NCBI GenBank assembly: GCA_030670015.1
Contig: DAOVCM010000066.1
Location: 1 to 5,826, forward strand
Length of the DNA stretch: 5,826 nucleotides
Source: Candidatus Bathyarchaeota archaeon
GTDB lineage: Archaea; Thermoproteota; Bathyarchaeia; TCS64
Reading direction: 5' to 3'
Position numbers and translations under genes: made by a program. This document shows positions 1 through 5,826 of this stretch, piece after piece (the first letter of the stretch is position 1; every line of letters starts with the position of its first letter). The notes beneath the pieces are model-generated. The model had not been told where the DNA came from. It worked only from the letters and a program-made list of their open reading frames with translations, and ran no database searches.

Positions 1-97
1 TCCCTAGAAGGACTCCGGCCTCCTCCTTGAACCTCCTCGCATCTTTCCGACGCAACACACGCCTCTTACGCAGTTTCCGCCTTGAATCCTCACTCAA
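1..97 (-). CDS. N-terminal fragment of a basic, probable PUA/MCT-1-like RNA-binding protein
   Basis: The reverse strand is open from an in-frame TAA at 103-101 to the window edge. It can start at a TTG at 97-95, giving about 32 codons that read MSEDSRRKLRKRRVLRRKD and continue ARRFKEEAGVLLG. The Arg/Lys-rich start followed by a 'kRkDarrfkeE' helix resembles the pre-PUA region of archaeal single-domain PUA (MCT-1-like) proteins, which bind RNA and are linked to translation. That is a resemblance from memory over a short stretch; the PUA domain itself lies outside the window. The codon pattern and charge bias look like real coding sequence rather than chance. TTG is the only plausible start within the open frame. 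An AT-rich box about 26 bp upstream would suit a leaderless or short-leader transcript. The gene diverges from sepF. Alternative: another small basic ribosome- or RNA-associated protein. Confidence 0.45.
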   Translation of the reverse strand, partial: MSEDSRRKLRKRRVLRRKDARRFKEEAGVLLG

Positions 98-110
98 AAA
101 TTAACACCGA

Positions 111-128
111 CTAATAAAGCTAATAAGC
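111..128. promoter_or_regulatory. Candidate divergent core promoter (duplicated AT-rich box)
   Basis: The ~100 bp gap between the edge gene and sepF contains TAATAAAGC (112-120) directly followed by TAATAAGC (121-128), a near-perfect tandem copy. On the minus strand the second copy reads GCTTATTA, centred about 26-28 bp upstream of the TTG at 97. This is the spacing expected for a TATA box driving a leaderless transcript. On the plus strand the same boxes could serve sepF with a leader of roughly 50 nt. A second plus-strand candidate is CTTTAG near 146-151. No transcript data are available, so this rests on composition and spacing only. Confidence 0.4.
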
Positions 129-189
129 ATAAGGGCGCACTAGACCTTTAGGCACTCCCAAGCTCCATGTTTTGGGAGTATCCCCGGAT

Positions 190-193
190 GGAG
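190..193 (+). promoter_or_regulatory. Ribosome binding site deciding the sepF start
   Basis: GGAG lies 5 nt before the ATG at 199-201 and matches the archaeal 16S anti-Shine-Dalgarno. It supports ATG 199 over the in-frame TTG at 172, which has no purine-rich site at a suitable distance. Confidence 0.55.
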
Positions 194-198
194 AATCC

Positions 199-504
199 AT
201 GAGAGGCGTGATCGATAAGATAATTGGCAGGAAGGAGGATGTCTTGGAAGCCTCAGGCGAGACATATATCAAAGCCATTCCACTCAAAGCGTATGAGGAT
301 GTTGACGTTATTAAATCTGAAGTTAGAGCAGGAAACATCGTCATCACAAACGTCTCTCCCCTCGCAAAGCGCAACATAGAGGACGTGAAACGCGCGATCA
401 ACGAACTCAACGACTATGCGATTCTCATCAGCGGCGACATCGCACGCCTCGGTGAGGAGCGTGTTATCCTCACTCCGAGAACGGTAAAGATCTGGCGTTC
501 CTAA
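199..504 (+). CDS. sepF: Archaeal SepF, membrane anchor of the FtsZ division ring
   Basis: This 101-residue protein matches the SepF (DUF552) family. SepF binds the inner membrane face through an N-terminal amphipathic helix and FtsZ through its C-terminal alpha/beta domain. Residues 1-12 (MRGVIDKIIGRK) alternate hydrophobic V/I with R/K and look like that membrane helix. The SepF fold follows from about residue 20 (ETYIKAIPL, then the strand GNIVIT and helix EDVKRAINEL). It ends with the family signature GDIARLGEERVILTP at 79-93. Length is normal for archaeal SepF; the linker between helix and core is short. I chose ATG 199 because of the GGAG site and because it places the helix at the N-terminus; TTG 172 would add nine residues (MGVSPDGES). 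ftsZ is not in the window. The gene runs convergently into fttA. The family call is firm; the exact start is less so. Confidence 0.88.
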   Translation: MRGVIDKIIGRKEDVLEASGETYIKAIPLKAYEDVDVIKSEVRAGNIVITNVSPLAKRNIEDVKRAINELNDYAILISGDIARLGEERVILTPRTVKIWRS

Positions 505-521
505 CCTTCTTTAGAGTCTTT
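505..521 (+). terminator. Possible T-rich 3'-end region of sepF
   Basis: The 17 bp between the sepF stop and the fttA stop read CCTTCTTTAGAGTCTTT on the plus strand, with short pyrimidine runs that continue just into fttA. Archaeal termination, intrinsic or aCPSF1-dependent, uses U-rich tracts without needing a hairpin, so this could end sepF transcripts. The runs are short and the call is weak. The opposite strand is A-rich here, so it offers no comparable signal for fttA. Confidence 0.3.
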
Positions 522-2438
522 CTAAGCCAACAGAAATGTCTCAAGCATATTAGGGGCGTATCCCTTGACGCCGCGGAAACGGGAGACTGTTCTCGCCATG
601 TTCTCACACTTCGACTCCTCGCCATGTACGAAGAACACCTTCCGGGGAGTCGGTCTGATCTTCCGCACATAGTTAAGCAGCTGAAGCCTATCCGAGTGGC
701 CTGAGAAACCCTCTATTGTGTGGGTGCTCAAACGCACGTTGGTGATCTCCATCTTCCCATCCTGGCTGAAGGTCTGGACTGAACGAAGCCCTGATTGAAG
801 CCTCTGCCCAAGAGTCCCAGCCACCTGATAGCTGACAAACACGATGCCGTTCTCCTCCCACGAGGCCAGCCGCTTAAAGTACTCCATGACCGGTCCGCCC
901 TCCATCATACCTGCAGTCGCCATGATGATGCATGGACCGCTCTCAACTATCTCATCCCTACTCTCATGCTGCTTTACCACAGTGAAGAAGTCGGACTCGA
1001 AGGGGTTCCGGCCCTCTCGCAGTATCTGGTCTTTCAACTCGGAAGAGAGGTAACCCGGGTATGCGGTGTGGATGCCGGTTGCCTCGGAGATCATTCCCTC
1101 TATGTAGACAGGCACCTCTGTAAGCTCCCCTTCCTCCATGTACTTGTTGATGACCATCATGATCTCCTGAGAACGGCCGACAGCCGGCACAGGGATGATG
1201 ACCTTACCCTTCTTCAAAATGTGGTTAGCGATCTCGACGAACTCAGCCTCCGTCTCCAACCTGGGATGGTTGACGTCGTTTTTTCCACCATATGTGCTCT
1301 CCATGATCAGGGTCTCCACACGGGGGAACTGGGAGACTGCTGGGGCCAGGAGCTGTGTGTAGCCGTATTTGAAGTCCCCTGTGTAGACTATGTTGTGCAG
1401 ACCCCTCCCAATGTGGAGGTGGACGAGTGACGAGCCCAGGATGTGCCCTGCATTATGGAGGGTAAGGCGTATGTCCGGTGAGACGTCGGTTACCTCCCCC
1501 AATTTTAGGGGGATTGTGTGGATGATGACATCACGGATATCCTCCGCCCCATATAGAGAGACACGCCCCTCTTTCGACATCACATCCAGATAGTCGCCCT
1601 GGAGTAGCGTCATCAGGCTTGACGTAGGCTCCGAGCAGTATATTGGTCCATCATACCCATACTTGTACAGGTAGGGGACAAAGCCGCAGTGGTCAAGGTG
1701 GGCGTGTGTGATAACCACAGCGTCTAGACTTCCTATGTCGAACTCCTCGACGTCAAACCGAGGATACGCACCGATGGGCCTCCTAGTGCCAGGGTTGATA
1801 CCGCAATCAAGGAGGACGCTGCTCTCCCGTGTACGGATAAGGATTGCAGAACGACCGACGTGTCTACTGCTTCCTAGAAAAGTGATCCGTACGTCACCAG
1901 ATGAACGGTACATGGGCCTGAAGATTGATTCACCGGTCTCCCTGAGGAAGCGCTCCCTCTCCCTACTCTTTGAGTAGAGGTAACCTCTAATCTGCTTTAT
2001 CGTCAGGCTGGGTATCGGAGGCGACCTCACAACTCTAGGGTTCCACCTTGTTTTCCGGATGATCTCAAGTAGATTGGAGCCACCCTTTCCTATAGCAACT
2101 CCAGGCTTCTGCACCTCCAGCACTACCTCTCCAAGAGCGGGGTCGAAGTAGCTTTGAACAAGACCTGCGTCGTCTGAGATGATCTCCATTATGATCCCCT
2201 CAGCCTCAAGCTCTGAGGTCCTTACCGATGGGTCAGAGCGTATGACGATCCTCTTCTTGATTTGACCGGCGATGTCAGCAATGATATGGCTCTGCTCCAG
2301 TAGAATCTCCGGCAACTTCATATAGATGGCGAGGCGAGGGCCTTCAAACTCTATCCTTGTGATGCCTGTTTCTATAGGTATATTCTGTAGTATAGCGTTC
2401 CTAATCTCTTCGTAAGACAGGCCCTGTAATTTCTGCAT
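522..2438 (-). CDS. fttA: aCPSF1/FttA: KH-domain metallo-beta-lactamase/beta-CASP ribonuclease, transcription termination factor
   Basis: This 638-residue protein is the archaeal homologue of CPSF73. It cleaves nascent RNA near U-rich sites and promotes transcription termination. The N-terminus (about 1-150) carries two KH-type RNA-binding domains, the second with GKGG at 117-120. The metallo-beta-lactamase core follows from about 182 with zinc ligands in HAHLDH (245-250), H332 (NAGHILGSS) and D355 (YTGDFKYG). The beta-CASP insert includes motif A E380 (MEST), motif B H581 (FSGHSD) and motif C H605 (VHGEE). All catalytic residues expected for an active two-zinc nuclease are present, and the length is normal for the family. 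ATG 2438 lies 11 nt after the psmB stop with no strong Shine-Dalgarno, so translation probably depends on the psmB-fttA transcript. This order, psmB then aCPSF1, also occurs in methanogens (from memory). The 3' end faces sepF. Product identity is very secure. Confidence 0.97.
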   Translation of the reverse strand: MQKLQGLSYEEIRNAILQNIPIETGITRIEFEGPRLAIYMKLPEILLEQSHIIADIAGQIKKRIVIRSDPSVRTSELEAEGIIMEIISDDAGLVQSYFDPALGEVVLEVQKPGVAIGKGGSNLLEIIRKTRWNPRVVRSPPIPSLTIKQIRGYLYSKSRERERFLRETGESIFRPMYRSSGDVRITFLGSSRHVGRSAILIRTRESSVLLDCGINPGTRRPIGAYPRFDVEEFDIGSLDAVVITHAHLDHCGFVPYLYKYGYDGPIYCSEPTSSLMTLLQGDYLDVMSKEGRVSLYGAEDIRDVIIHTIPLKLGEVTDVSPDIRLTLHNAGHILGSSLVHLHIGRGLHNIVYTGDFKYGYTQLLAPAVSQFPRVETLIMESTYGGKNDVNHPRLETEAEFVEIANHILKKGKVIIPVPAVGRSQEIMMVINKYMEEGELTEVPVYIEGMISEATGIHTAYPGYLSSELKDQILREGRNPFESDFFTVVKQHESRDEIVESGPCIIMATAGMMEGGPVMEYFKRLASWEENGIVFVSYQVAGTLGQRLQSGLRSVQTFSQDGKMEITNVRLSTHTIEGFSGHSDRLQLLNYVRKIRPTPRKVFFVHGEESKCENMARTVSRFRGVKGYAPNMLETFLLA

Positions 2439-2449
2439 TAGGATCTAAC

Positions 2450-3082
2450 TCATAGACTTACTAGACCAAGTTTCTCCTCATCAGAGAGCTCTCTGAAACC
2501 ATCATCCATGATGACTGCAACATCAAAACTGTCGCCACTGGCAACATCCCTCTTCATGGCTGAGTCTACAGCTCTAACAACGATGGGTAACATCTCCTTC
2601 ACAGAACTATCCTGCTTGTACCGATCCTCAAGGACGCCGTAAGCGATGGGGGAACCGGAGCCTGTTGAGACCATCTTTTCTTCTGTGAGACTACCAAACG
2701 GGTCTAGGTTGTAGACATGTGGACCGGTCTCATCGAAGCCTCCAATGATAGCTTGGAGTGGAAGGGGCATACCCACTTCACGGTTCGAGAAAAGTACGTT
2801 GGATACAAGCCTGGCGGCGGCTGAAACAGGTATAGACCTACTCTTCTCAAACTCGAATAATTGGGCGTTCACCTTGAGGATGTCGACCACTCTCTGTGCC
2901 ACAGCAACACCACCAGCTATAGTCATCGCAAGACGATCTGTGATCCGGTATACTTTCTTCGCCTTTTTGCTTACGACATAGCTACCCATGGTCGCCCTTG
3001 TGTCAGTGGCGAGTATCACGCCATCGCTGCAGACAGCCGCAATAGTCGTAGTTCCCCTGTACTCTCCTATGCTGTTCTTCAT
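2450..3082 (-). CDS. psmB: 20S proteasome beta subunit, catalytic
   Basis: This 210-residue protein is the N-terminal-nucleophile threonine protease that forms the two inner rings of the cytoplasmic 20S proteasome. A 10-residue propeptide ends in RG just before TTT, so autocleavage would leave Thr11 as the catalytic Thr1. The other active-site residues are in place: D27 (mature D17, in ATDTRA), K43 (mature K33, in AKKVYRI), S142 in the GSGSP loop, and D179/S182 in RDVASGD. The last three sit three positions later than in the Thermoplasma numbering, suggesting a small insertion. The short propeptide and intact centre indicate an active subunit rather than a structural paralogue. It is the first gene of a two-gene unit with fttA. 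No alpha subunit or PAN ATPase is in the window, but Cdc48, a known archaeal partner unfoldase, lies about 1.3 kb beyond on the opposite strand. The ATG at 3082 is clear from alignment of the propeptide. Confidence 0.97.
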   Translation of the reverse strand: MKNSIGEYRGTTTIAAVCSDGVILATDTRATMGSYVVSKKAKKVYRITDRLAMTIAGGVAVAQRVVDILKVNAQLFEFEKSRSIPVSAAARLVSNVLFSNREVGMPLPLQAIIGGFDETGPHVYNLDPFGSLTEEKMVSTGSGSPIAYGVLEDRYKQDSSVKEMLPIVVRAVDSAMKRDVASGDSFDVAVIMDDGFRELSDEEKLGLVSL

Positions 3083-3155
3083 CTTTAACCACTCAAATCA
3101 ATATTTACTTAGAGTAATCCTAAGAAGGAAGACCAAGTAACATAAAAATGTGTTC

Positions 3156-3170
3156 TTTAAAAACCTTTCC
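3156..3170 (-). promoter_or_regulatory. Candidate BRE/TATA box of the psmB-fttA operon
   Basis: Read on the minus strand, GGAAAGG is followed by TTTTTAAA, a typical archaeal BRE plus TATA arrangement. It is centred about 78 bp upstream of the psmB ATG, so transcription would begin near 3134 and leave a leader of about 50 nt. A nearer AT box (TAAATATT, 3107-3100) is too close to the ATG for normal TATA spacing, even for a leaderless start. No good Shine-Dalgarno precedes the psmB ATG; the upstream sequence is GAGTGGTTAAAG. Confidence 0.45.
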
Positions 3171-3217
3171 AAGTCTAAAATAGATAATCATCTTTAACAT
3201 ATACTATTTGATTGGCG

Positions 3218-3225
3218 TTATATAG
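3218..3225 (+). promoter_or_regulatory. Candidate TATA box of egsA
   Basis: TTATATAG sits about 60 bp before the egsA TTG start. With the usual ~26 bp spacing, transcription would begin near 3247, giving a leader of about 33 nt that includes the GGTG ribosome binding site. It lies back to back with the psmB promoter. The remaining intergenic DNA between them is AT-rich with no other feature I can support. Confidence 0.45.
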
Positions 3226-3270
3226 TGGAAAAGTCTTATTTCTCAATGTGGATTAGTTGATAAACAAGTT

Positions 3271-3274
3271 GGTG
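3271..3274 (+). promoter_or_regulatory. Ribosome binding site supporting the TTG start of egsA
   Basis: GGTG is 5 nt before the TTG at 3280 and fits part of the archaeal Shine-Dalgarno GGAGGTGA. The reading frame stays open further upstream but offers no ATG, GTG or TTG there with a better site. Confidence 0.5.
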
Positions 3275-3279
3275 CGGTA

Positions 3280-4329
3280 TTGAACGAGGTACACAGAATA
3301 GATCTCCCACGCATAGTGCTAGTTGGAAGAGGAGTCCTAGAATCCCTCGGTGAGATTTGCACGGAGCTGGGGCTACATCGATCACTGATAGTTACCGGCA
3401 GGAAGACATACGATATCGCTGGAGAACGATCCCAGGTGATTCTTGAGAAAGCGGGCATCCACGCCGACGTAACCTATGTGAATAAGGCGGACCTGGCTAC
3501 TGTTGAAAATGTCAGGAAGGAAGCTGTAGAGGGGAATATTGACACTGTCGTGGGAGTGGGAGGGGGTAGAACCATAGATGTCGCCAAGCTAAGTGCCTTC
3601 AAAAGCGGCACTTTTTTTATTAGTGTCCCCACCACAGCTTCTCACGACGGAATCGCCAGTAGCCTCGCTTCAATCAAGGGACTCAATAAGCCGTATTCGA
3701 TGAAGGCGAACTCGCCAATAGCCGTGTTGGCCGACTCTCGAATTATCGGTGAGTCTCCATACAGGTTCACTGCAAGCGGTTGTGGGGATGTCCTCTCGAA
3801 AGCTGTGTCAGTAAGGGATTGGAGACTGGCCCACAAGGAGACGGGGGAGTATTATGGTGAATACGCCGGGAGCCTAGCCTTGATGAGCTCAAGCCTCGTT
3901 ATGAGGAACGCACGCTTGATAGATAAACGCCTTGAAGAGGGATATCGAACCCTGTTGGAGGCACTTGTAAGTTGCGGAGTTGCAATGAGTATAGCCGGTA
4001 GTAGTAGGCCTTGCAGCGGCTCCGAGCATATGTTCAGCCATACGCTCGATATGATTGCCCCCGGGGTCGCGCTTCATGGAGAGCAATGCGGCGTTGGTAC
4101 GATCATGATGGCGAATCTACACGGACTGGACTGGCAAGCTATAATAAAGAGTCTCCAAGTCATTGGCGCACCCACAACGGCTCAGGAACTGGGTGTTAGT
4201 CGAGATATTCTGGTTGAGGCACTTGTGAAGGCGAGGGATATCAGACCGGAACGCTACACGATATTGAATAAAGTGAACCTTTCAAGAAAGTCAGCCGAAG
4301 CCCTCGCTGAAGAGTGTGGTGTTATTTAA
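3280..4329 (+). CDS. egsA: sn-Glycerol-1-phosphate dehydrogenase [NAD(P)+]
   Basis: This 349-residue enzyme reduces dihydroxyacetone phosphate to sn-glycerol-1-phosphate, the backbone of archaeal ether lipids, in the cytoplasm. It belongs to the iron/zinc-dependent dehydrogenases related to glycerol dehydrogenase and dehydroquinate synthase. The N-terminal Rossmann part has VGVGGGRTID (91-100), whose GGG contacts the nucleotide, then SVPTTASHDG (115-124). The C-terminal helical part supplies the likely metal ligands D170 (SGCGD), H250 (GSEH) and H266 (LHGEQ); ligand assignment is by recalled alignment. The RPCSGSEHMFSH block at 243-254 is typical of G1PDH rather than bacterial glycerol dehydrogenase. 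Length is normal. The start is TTG, supported by GGTG upstream and by the N-terminus (IDLPRIVLVGRGVLESLG) aligning with the family start. It is divergent from psmB and separated from cdc48 by a promoter, so it is probably a single-gene transcript. Confidence 0.96.
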   Translation: MNEVHRIDLPRIVLVGRGVLESLGEICTELGLHRSLIVTGRKTYDIAGERSQVILEKAGIHADVTYVNKADLATVENVRKEAVEGNIDTVVGVGGGRTIDVAKLSAFKSGTFFISVPTTASHDGIASSLASIKGLNKPYSMKANSPIAVLADSRIIGESPYRFTASGCGDVLSKAVSVRDWRLAHKETGEYYGEYAGSLALMSSSLVMRNARLIDKRLEEGYRTLLEALVSCGVAMSIAGSSRPCSGSEHMFSHTLDMIAPGVALHGEQCGVGTIMMANLHGLDWQAIIKSLQVIGAPTTAQELGVSRDILVEALVKARDIRPERYTILNKVNLSRKSAEALAEECGVI

Positions 4330-4340
4330 TTCTGTGTATG

Positions 4341-4350
4341 AGTTTGTTTT
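4341..4350 (+). terminator. Possible T-rich terminator of egsA
   Basis: AGTTTGTTTT occurs 12 nt after the egsA stop and before the cdc48 TATA box. It is a short U-rich tract of the kind that archaeal polymerase and aCPSF1 act on. No stable hairpin accompanies it; the evidence is position and composition only. Confidence 0.3.
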
Positions 4351-4365
4351 GAGAACAGACTAACG

Positions 4366-4374
4366 TTTATAAAA
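4366..4374 (+). promoter_or_regulatory. Candidate TATA box of cdc48
   Basis: TTTATAAAA is a near-consensus archaeal TATA box in the 90 bp gap after egsA. It predicts a transcription start near 4395 and a leader of about 25 nt that just includes the GGAGGT site. This makes cdc48 an independent transcript rather than an extension of egsA. Confidence 0.6.
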
Positions 4375-4406
4375 GGCTGATTCCCCTTCCATTGGAGATT
4401 ACAATC

Positions 4407-4412
4407 GGAGGT
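4407..4412 (+). promoter_or_regulatory. Strong Shine-Dalgarno of cdc48
   Basis: GGAGGT lies 7 nt before the TTG at 4420. It is the best anti-Shine-Dalgarno match in the window and fixes the non-ATG start of cdc48. Confidence 0.7.
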
Positions 4413-4419
4413 TCCTATT

Positions 4420-5826
4420 TTGAGCGCCGTTCAACTTAAGGTAGCAGAGGCAAAGCAGCAGAGAGACGTGGGTCGAAGCATCGCCCGTATCGACTCTGAG
4501 ACGATGAAGGCGTTAGGCGTCACAGTTGGAGACGTTGTGGAGATCAGTGGAAAAAAGGTCACCGCCGCGAAGGCGTGGCCGGCATACCCTGAAGACCAGA
4601 ATTTAGGTCTCTTGAGGATAGATGGCTTCATTCGGAAGAATAGCGGTGTCTCCATCAACGAGTTTGTCTCGGTTAAGAAGGCGGAGACGGAGTATGCGTC
4701 CTCCATCAAGCTGGCGCCAATTGATATACGGATCAGCGTCGACAGCGACTTTACTCGTTTTGTAAAGGACAGGCTCATCGACAGACCTGCGACTAGGGGA
4801 GACACGCTCCTCATTATGATGCTGGGTCATTCTGTCCCCTTTCTGGTTGTGAGCAGCAGGCCTAACGGCATTGTAAAGATCTCACCAACCACGGACATCA
4901 CTATCTTAAGCGAACCGGTTCCTGAGCTTGAGATGCCTAGTAGGACTACCTATGAGGACATCGGAGGCTTGGATGAGGAGATCCTGCGGATCAGGGAGAT
5001 GGTTGAGCTACCTCTCCGGCATCCTGAGATCTTTCAGCGTCTCGGCATTGATCCTCCGAAGGGAGTTCTCCTCCATGGTCCTCCTGGGTGTGGTAAGACA
5101 CTTCTGGCGAGGGCTGTCGCCAGCGAGTCTGAAGCTAGCTTTTATGCTATTAACGGCCCGGAGATCATGAGTAAATTCTATGGTGAGTCTGAGGCACGGA
5201 TGAGGAAGATGTTCGAGGACGCAGAGAAGAACGCGCCGAGCATCTTGTTTATCGACGAAATTGACGCTATAGCCCCGAAGCGCAGCGAGGTAACCGGAGA
5301 AGTGGAGCGCAGAGTTGTCGCCCAGCTTCTAGCCTCCATGGACGGACTCAAGGGGCGGGGTAATGTGATCGTAATCGGCGCTACAAACAGGCCCGACGCA
5401 ATTGACCCAGCCCTGAGGAGACCTGGTAGGTTCGACAGGGAGGTCGAGCTTGGAATTCCAGACAGGGGAGGTAGACACGAGATCCTTCAGATCCATACGA
5501 GGGGGATGCCCTTGGCCGATGATGTAGAGCTAGTTCATTTCAGCGAGATCACCCATGGATACACCGGTGCCGACCTTGAAGCACTCATCAGGGAGGCCGC
5601 TATGAAAGCATTACGCCGGTATCTTCCCCAGATCGACCTTGAGGACAAGCGGATTCCTCATGAAGTACTCGACCAGATGGAGGTAAACAACGACGATATA
5701 CTCGGCGCGTTCCGAGAGGTTACCCCAACGGCGATGCGGGAGGTCTTCATCGAGACCCCGAACGTCCATTGGGACGATATTGGCGGGCTGGAAGACGTGA
5801 AGCAGAGCCTTGTAGAGGCTGTAGAG
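4420..5826 (+). CDS. cdc48: Cdc48/VAT-type AAA ATPase (5' part, truncated by window edge)
   Basis: The frame is open for 469 codons to the window edge; complete members are about 730 residues. Cdc48/VAT is a hexameric cytoplasmic unfoldase that extracts and unfolds proteins and can feed the 20S proteasome. The N domain comes first: double-psi barrel from about residue 4 (QLKVAEAKQQRDVGRSIARI) and its second lobe to about 165. The D1 ATPase follows from TYEDIGGLDEE (177-187). D1 has Walker A GPPGCGKT (220-227), pore loop KFYG (252-255), Walker B ILFIDE (275-280), sensor-1 N323 in ATNRP, arginine fingers R334/R337 in RRPGRF, and HGYTGADL (379-386). D1 therefore looks catalytically intact. The D2 domain starts with WDDIGGLEDVK at 451-461 and is cut off. 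The start is TTG, set by GGAGGT and by the family N-terminus. A TATA box upstream implies its own promoter. Two AAA modules with an N domain rule out PAN. Confidence 0.97.
   Translation, partial: MSAVQLKVAEAKQQRDVGRSIARIDSETMKALGVTVGDVVEISGKKVTAAKAWPAYPEDQNLGLLRIDGFIRKNSGVSINEFVSVKKAETEYASSIKLAPIDIRISVDSDFTRFVKDRLIDRPATRGDTLLIMMLGHSVPFLVVSSRPNGIVKISPTTDITILSEPVPELEMPSRTTYEDIGGLDEEILRIREMVELPLRHPEIFQRLGIDPPKGVLLHGPPGCGKTLLARAVASESEASFYAINGPEIMSKFYGESEARMRKMFEDAEKNAPSILFIDEIDAIAPKRSEVTGEVERRVVAQLLASMDGLKGRGNVIVIGATNRPDAIDPALRRPGRFDREVELGIPDRGGRHEILQIHTRGMPLADDVELVHFSEITHGYTGADLEALIREAAMKALRRYLPQIDLEDKRIPHEVLDQMEVNNDDILGAFREVTPTAMREVFIETPNVHWDDIGGLEDVKQSLVEAVE

Noticed and set aside
120..410. 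96-codon open frame on the minus strand opposite sepF
   Set aside because: SepF on the plus strand is a clear family member with a ribosome binding site; the antisense frame has no recognisable content.
795..1430. 211-codon open frame on the plus strand, antisense to fttA
   Set aside because: The opposite strand encodes the catalytic aCPSF1 domain with every motif intact. The antisense translation (rich in His, Leu, Asp, Cys) has no recognisable domain and is a codon-bias shadow.
3123..3191. Possible 23-codon minus-strand leader ORF upstream of psmB, starting in the same GTTAAAGATG context as psmB
   Set aside because: It overlaps the likely TATA box, so it would not be inside the psmB transcript; the peptide is composition-driven. 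The shared 10-mer is probably chance in AT-rich DNA.
4331..4359. Potential hairpin (TCTGT with ACAGA) after egsA
   Set aside because: Only 5 bp of stem with a 19 nt loop, not extendable, and not needed for archaeal termination.
4431..4814. 127-codon open frame on the minus strand opposite cdc48
   Set aside because: It lies antisense to the conserved Cdc48 N domain and its translation matches nothing I recognise.
1..5826. Search by eye for CRISPR arrays, tRNA/rRNA genes, insertion-sequence ends, toxin-antitoxin or defence cassettes
   Set aside because: Coding density is high and all genes are core archaeal functions. Intergenic gaps are at most about 200 bp and contain only promoter-like AT-rich sequence, with no regular repeats or tRNA-like structure seen.

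Overview
The window comes from an archaeal chromosome. It carries glycerol-1-phosphate dehydrogenase (the archaeal lipid enzyme), a 20S proteasome beta subunit, the archaeal transcription-termination nuclease aCPSF1/FttA, an archaeal-type SepF and a Cdc48/VAT AAA ATPase, with archaeal TATA boxes and GGAG/GGTG ribosome binding sites. The Cdc48 and aCPSF1 sequences feel closest to the TACK side (Bathyarchaeia- or Thaumarchaeota-like). That placement is an impression from sequence style, not a phylogeny. SepF implies an FtsZ-using division system in the cell, although ftsZ itself is not in the window.

Layout. The left edge (minus strand) holds the first ~32 codons of a very basic protein that resembles the N-terminus of archaeal PUA/MCT-1-like RNA-binding proteins. 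It diverges from sepF (plus, 199-504) across a ~100 bp AT-rich promoter gap. sepF converges on a two-gene minus-strand operon, psmB then fttA (3082 to 522), with only 17 bp between the stop codons of sepF and fttA. A 197 bp divergent promoter region separates psmB from egsA (plus, 3280-4329). After a 90 bp gap with its own TATA box and a strong Shine-Dalgarno, cdc48 (plus, from 4420) runs off the right edge shortly after its second ATPase domain begins.

How the genes relate. psmB and cdc48 belong to the same protein-quality-control machinery: Cdc48 unfolds substrates and the 20S core degrades them. fttA shares a transcript with psmB, so RNA 3'-end formation and protein turnover are probably co-expressed. 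egsA makes the sn-glycerol-1-phosphate backbone of archaeal membrane lipids, and SepF anchors the division ring to that membrane. All genes are core housekeeping functions. I found no mobile element, CRISPR array, tRNA, rRNA or defence cassette, and no convincing sign of a new system. The points worth a second look are small-scale: promoter architecture, start-codon choice and the tight convergent junction at the termination-factor gene.
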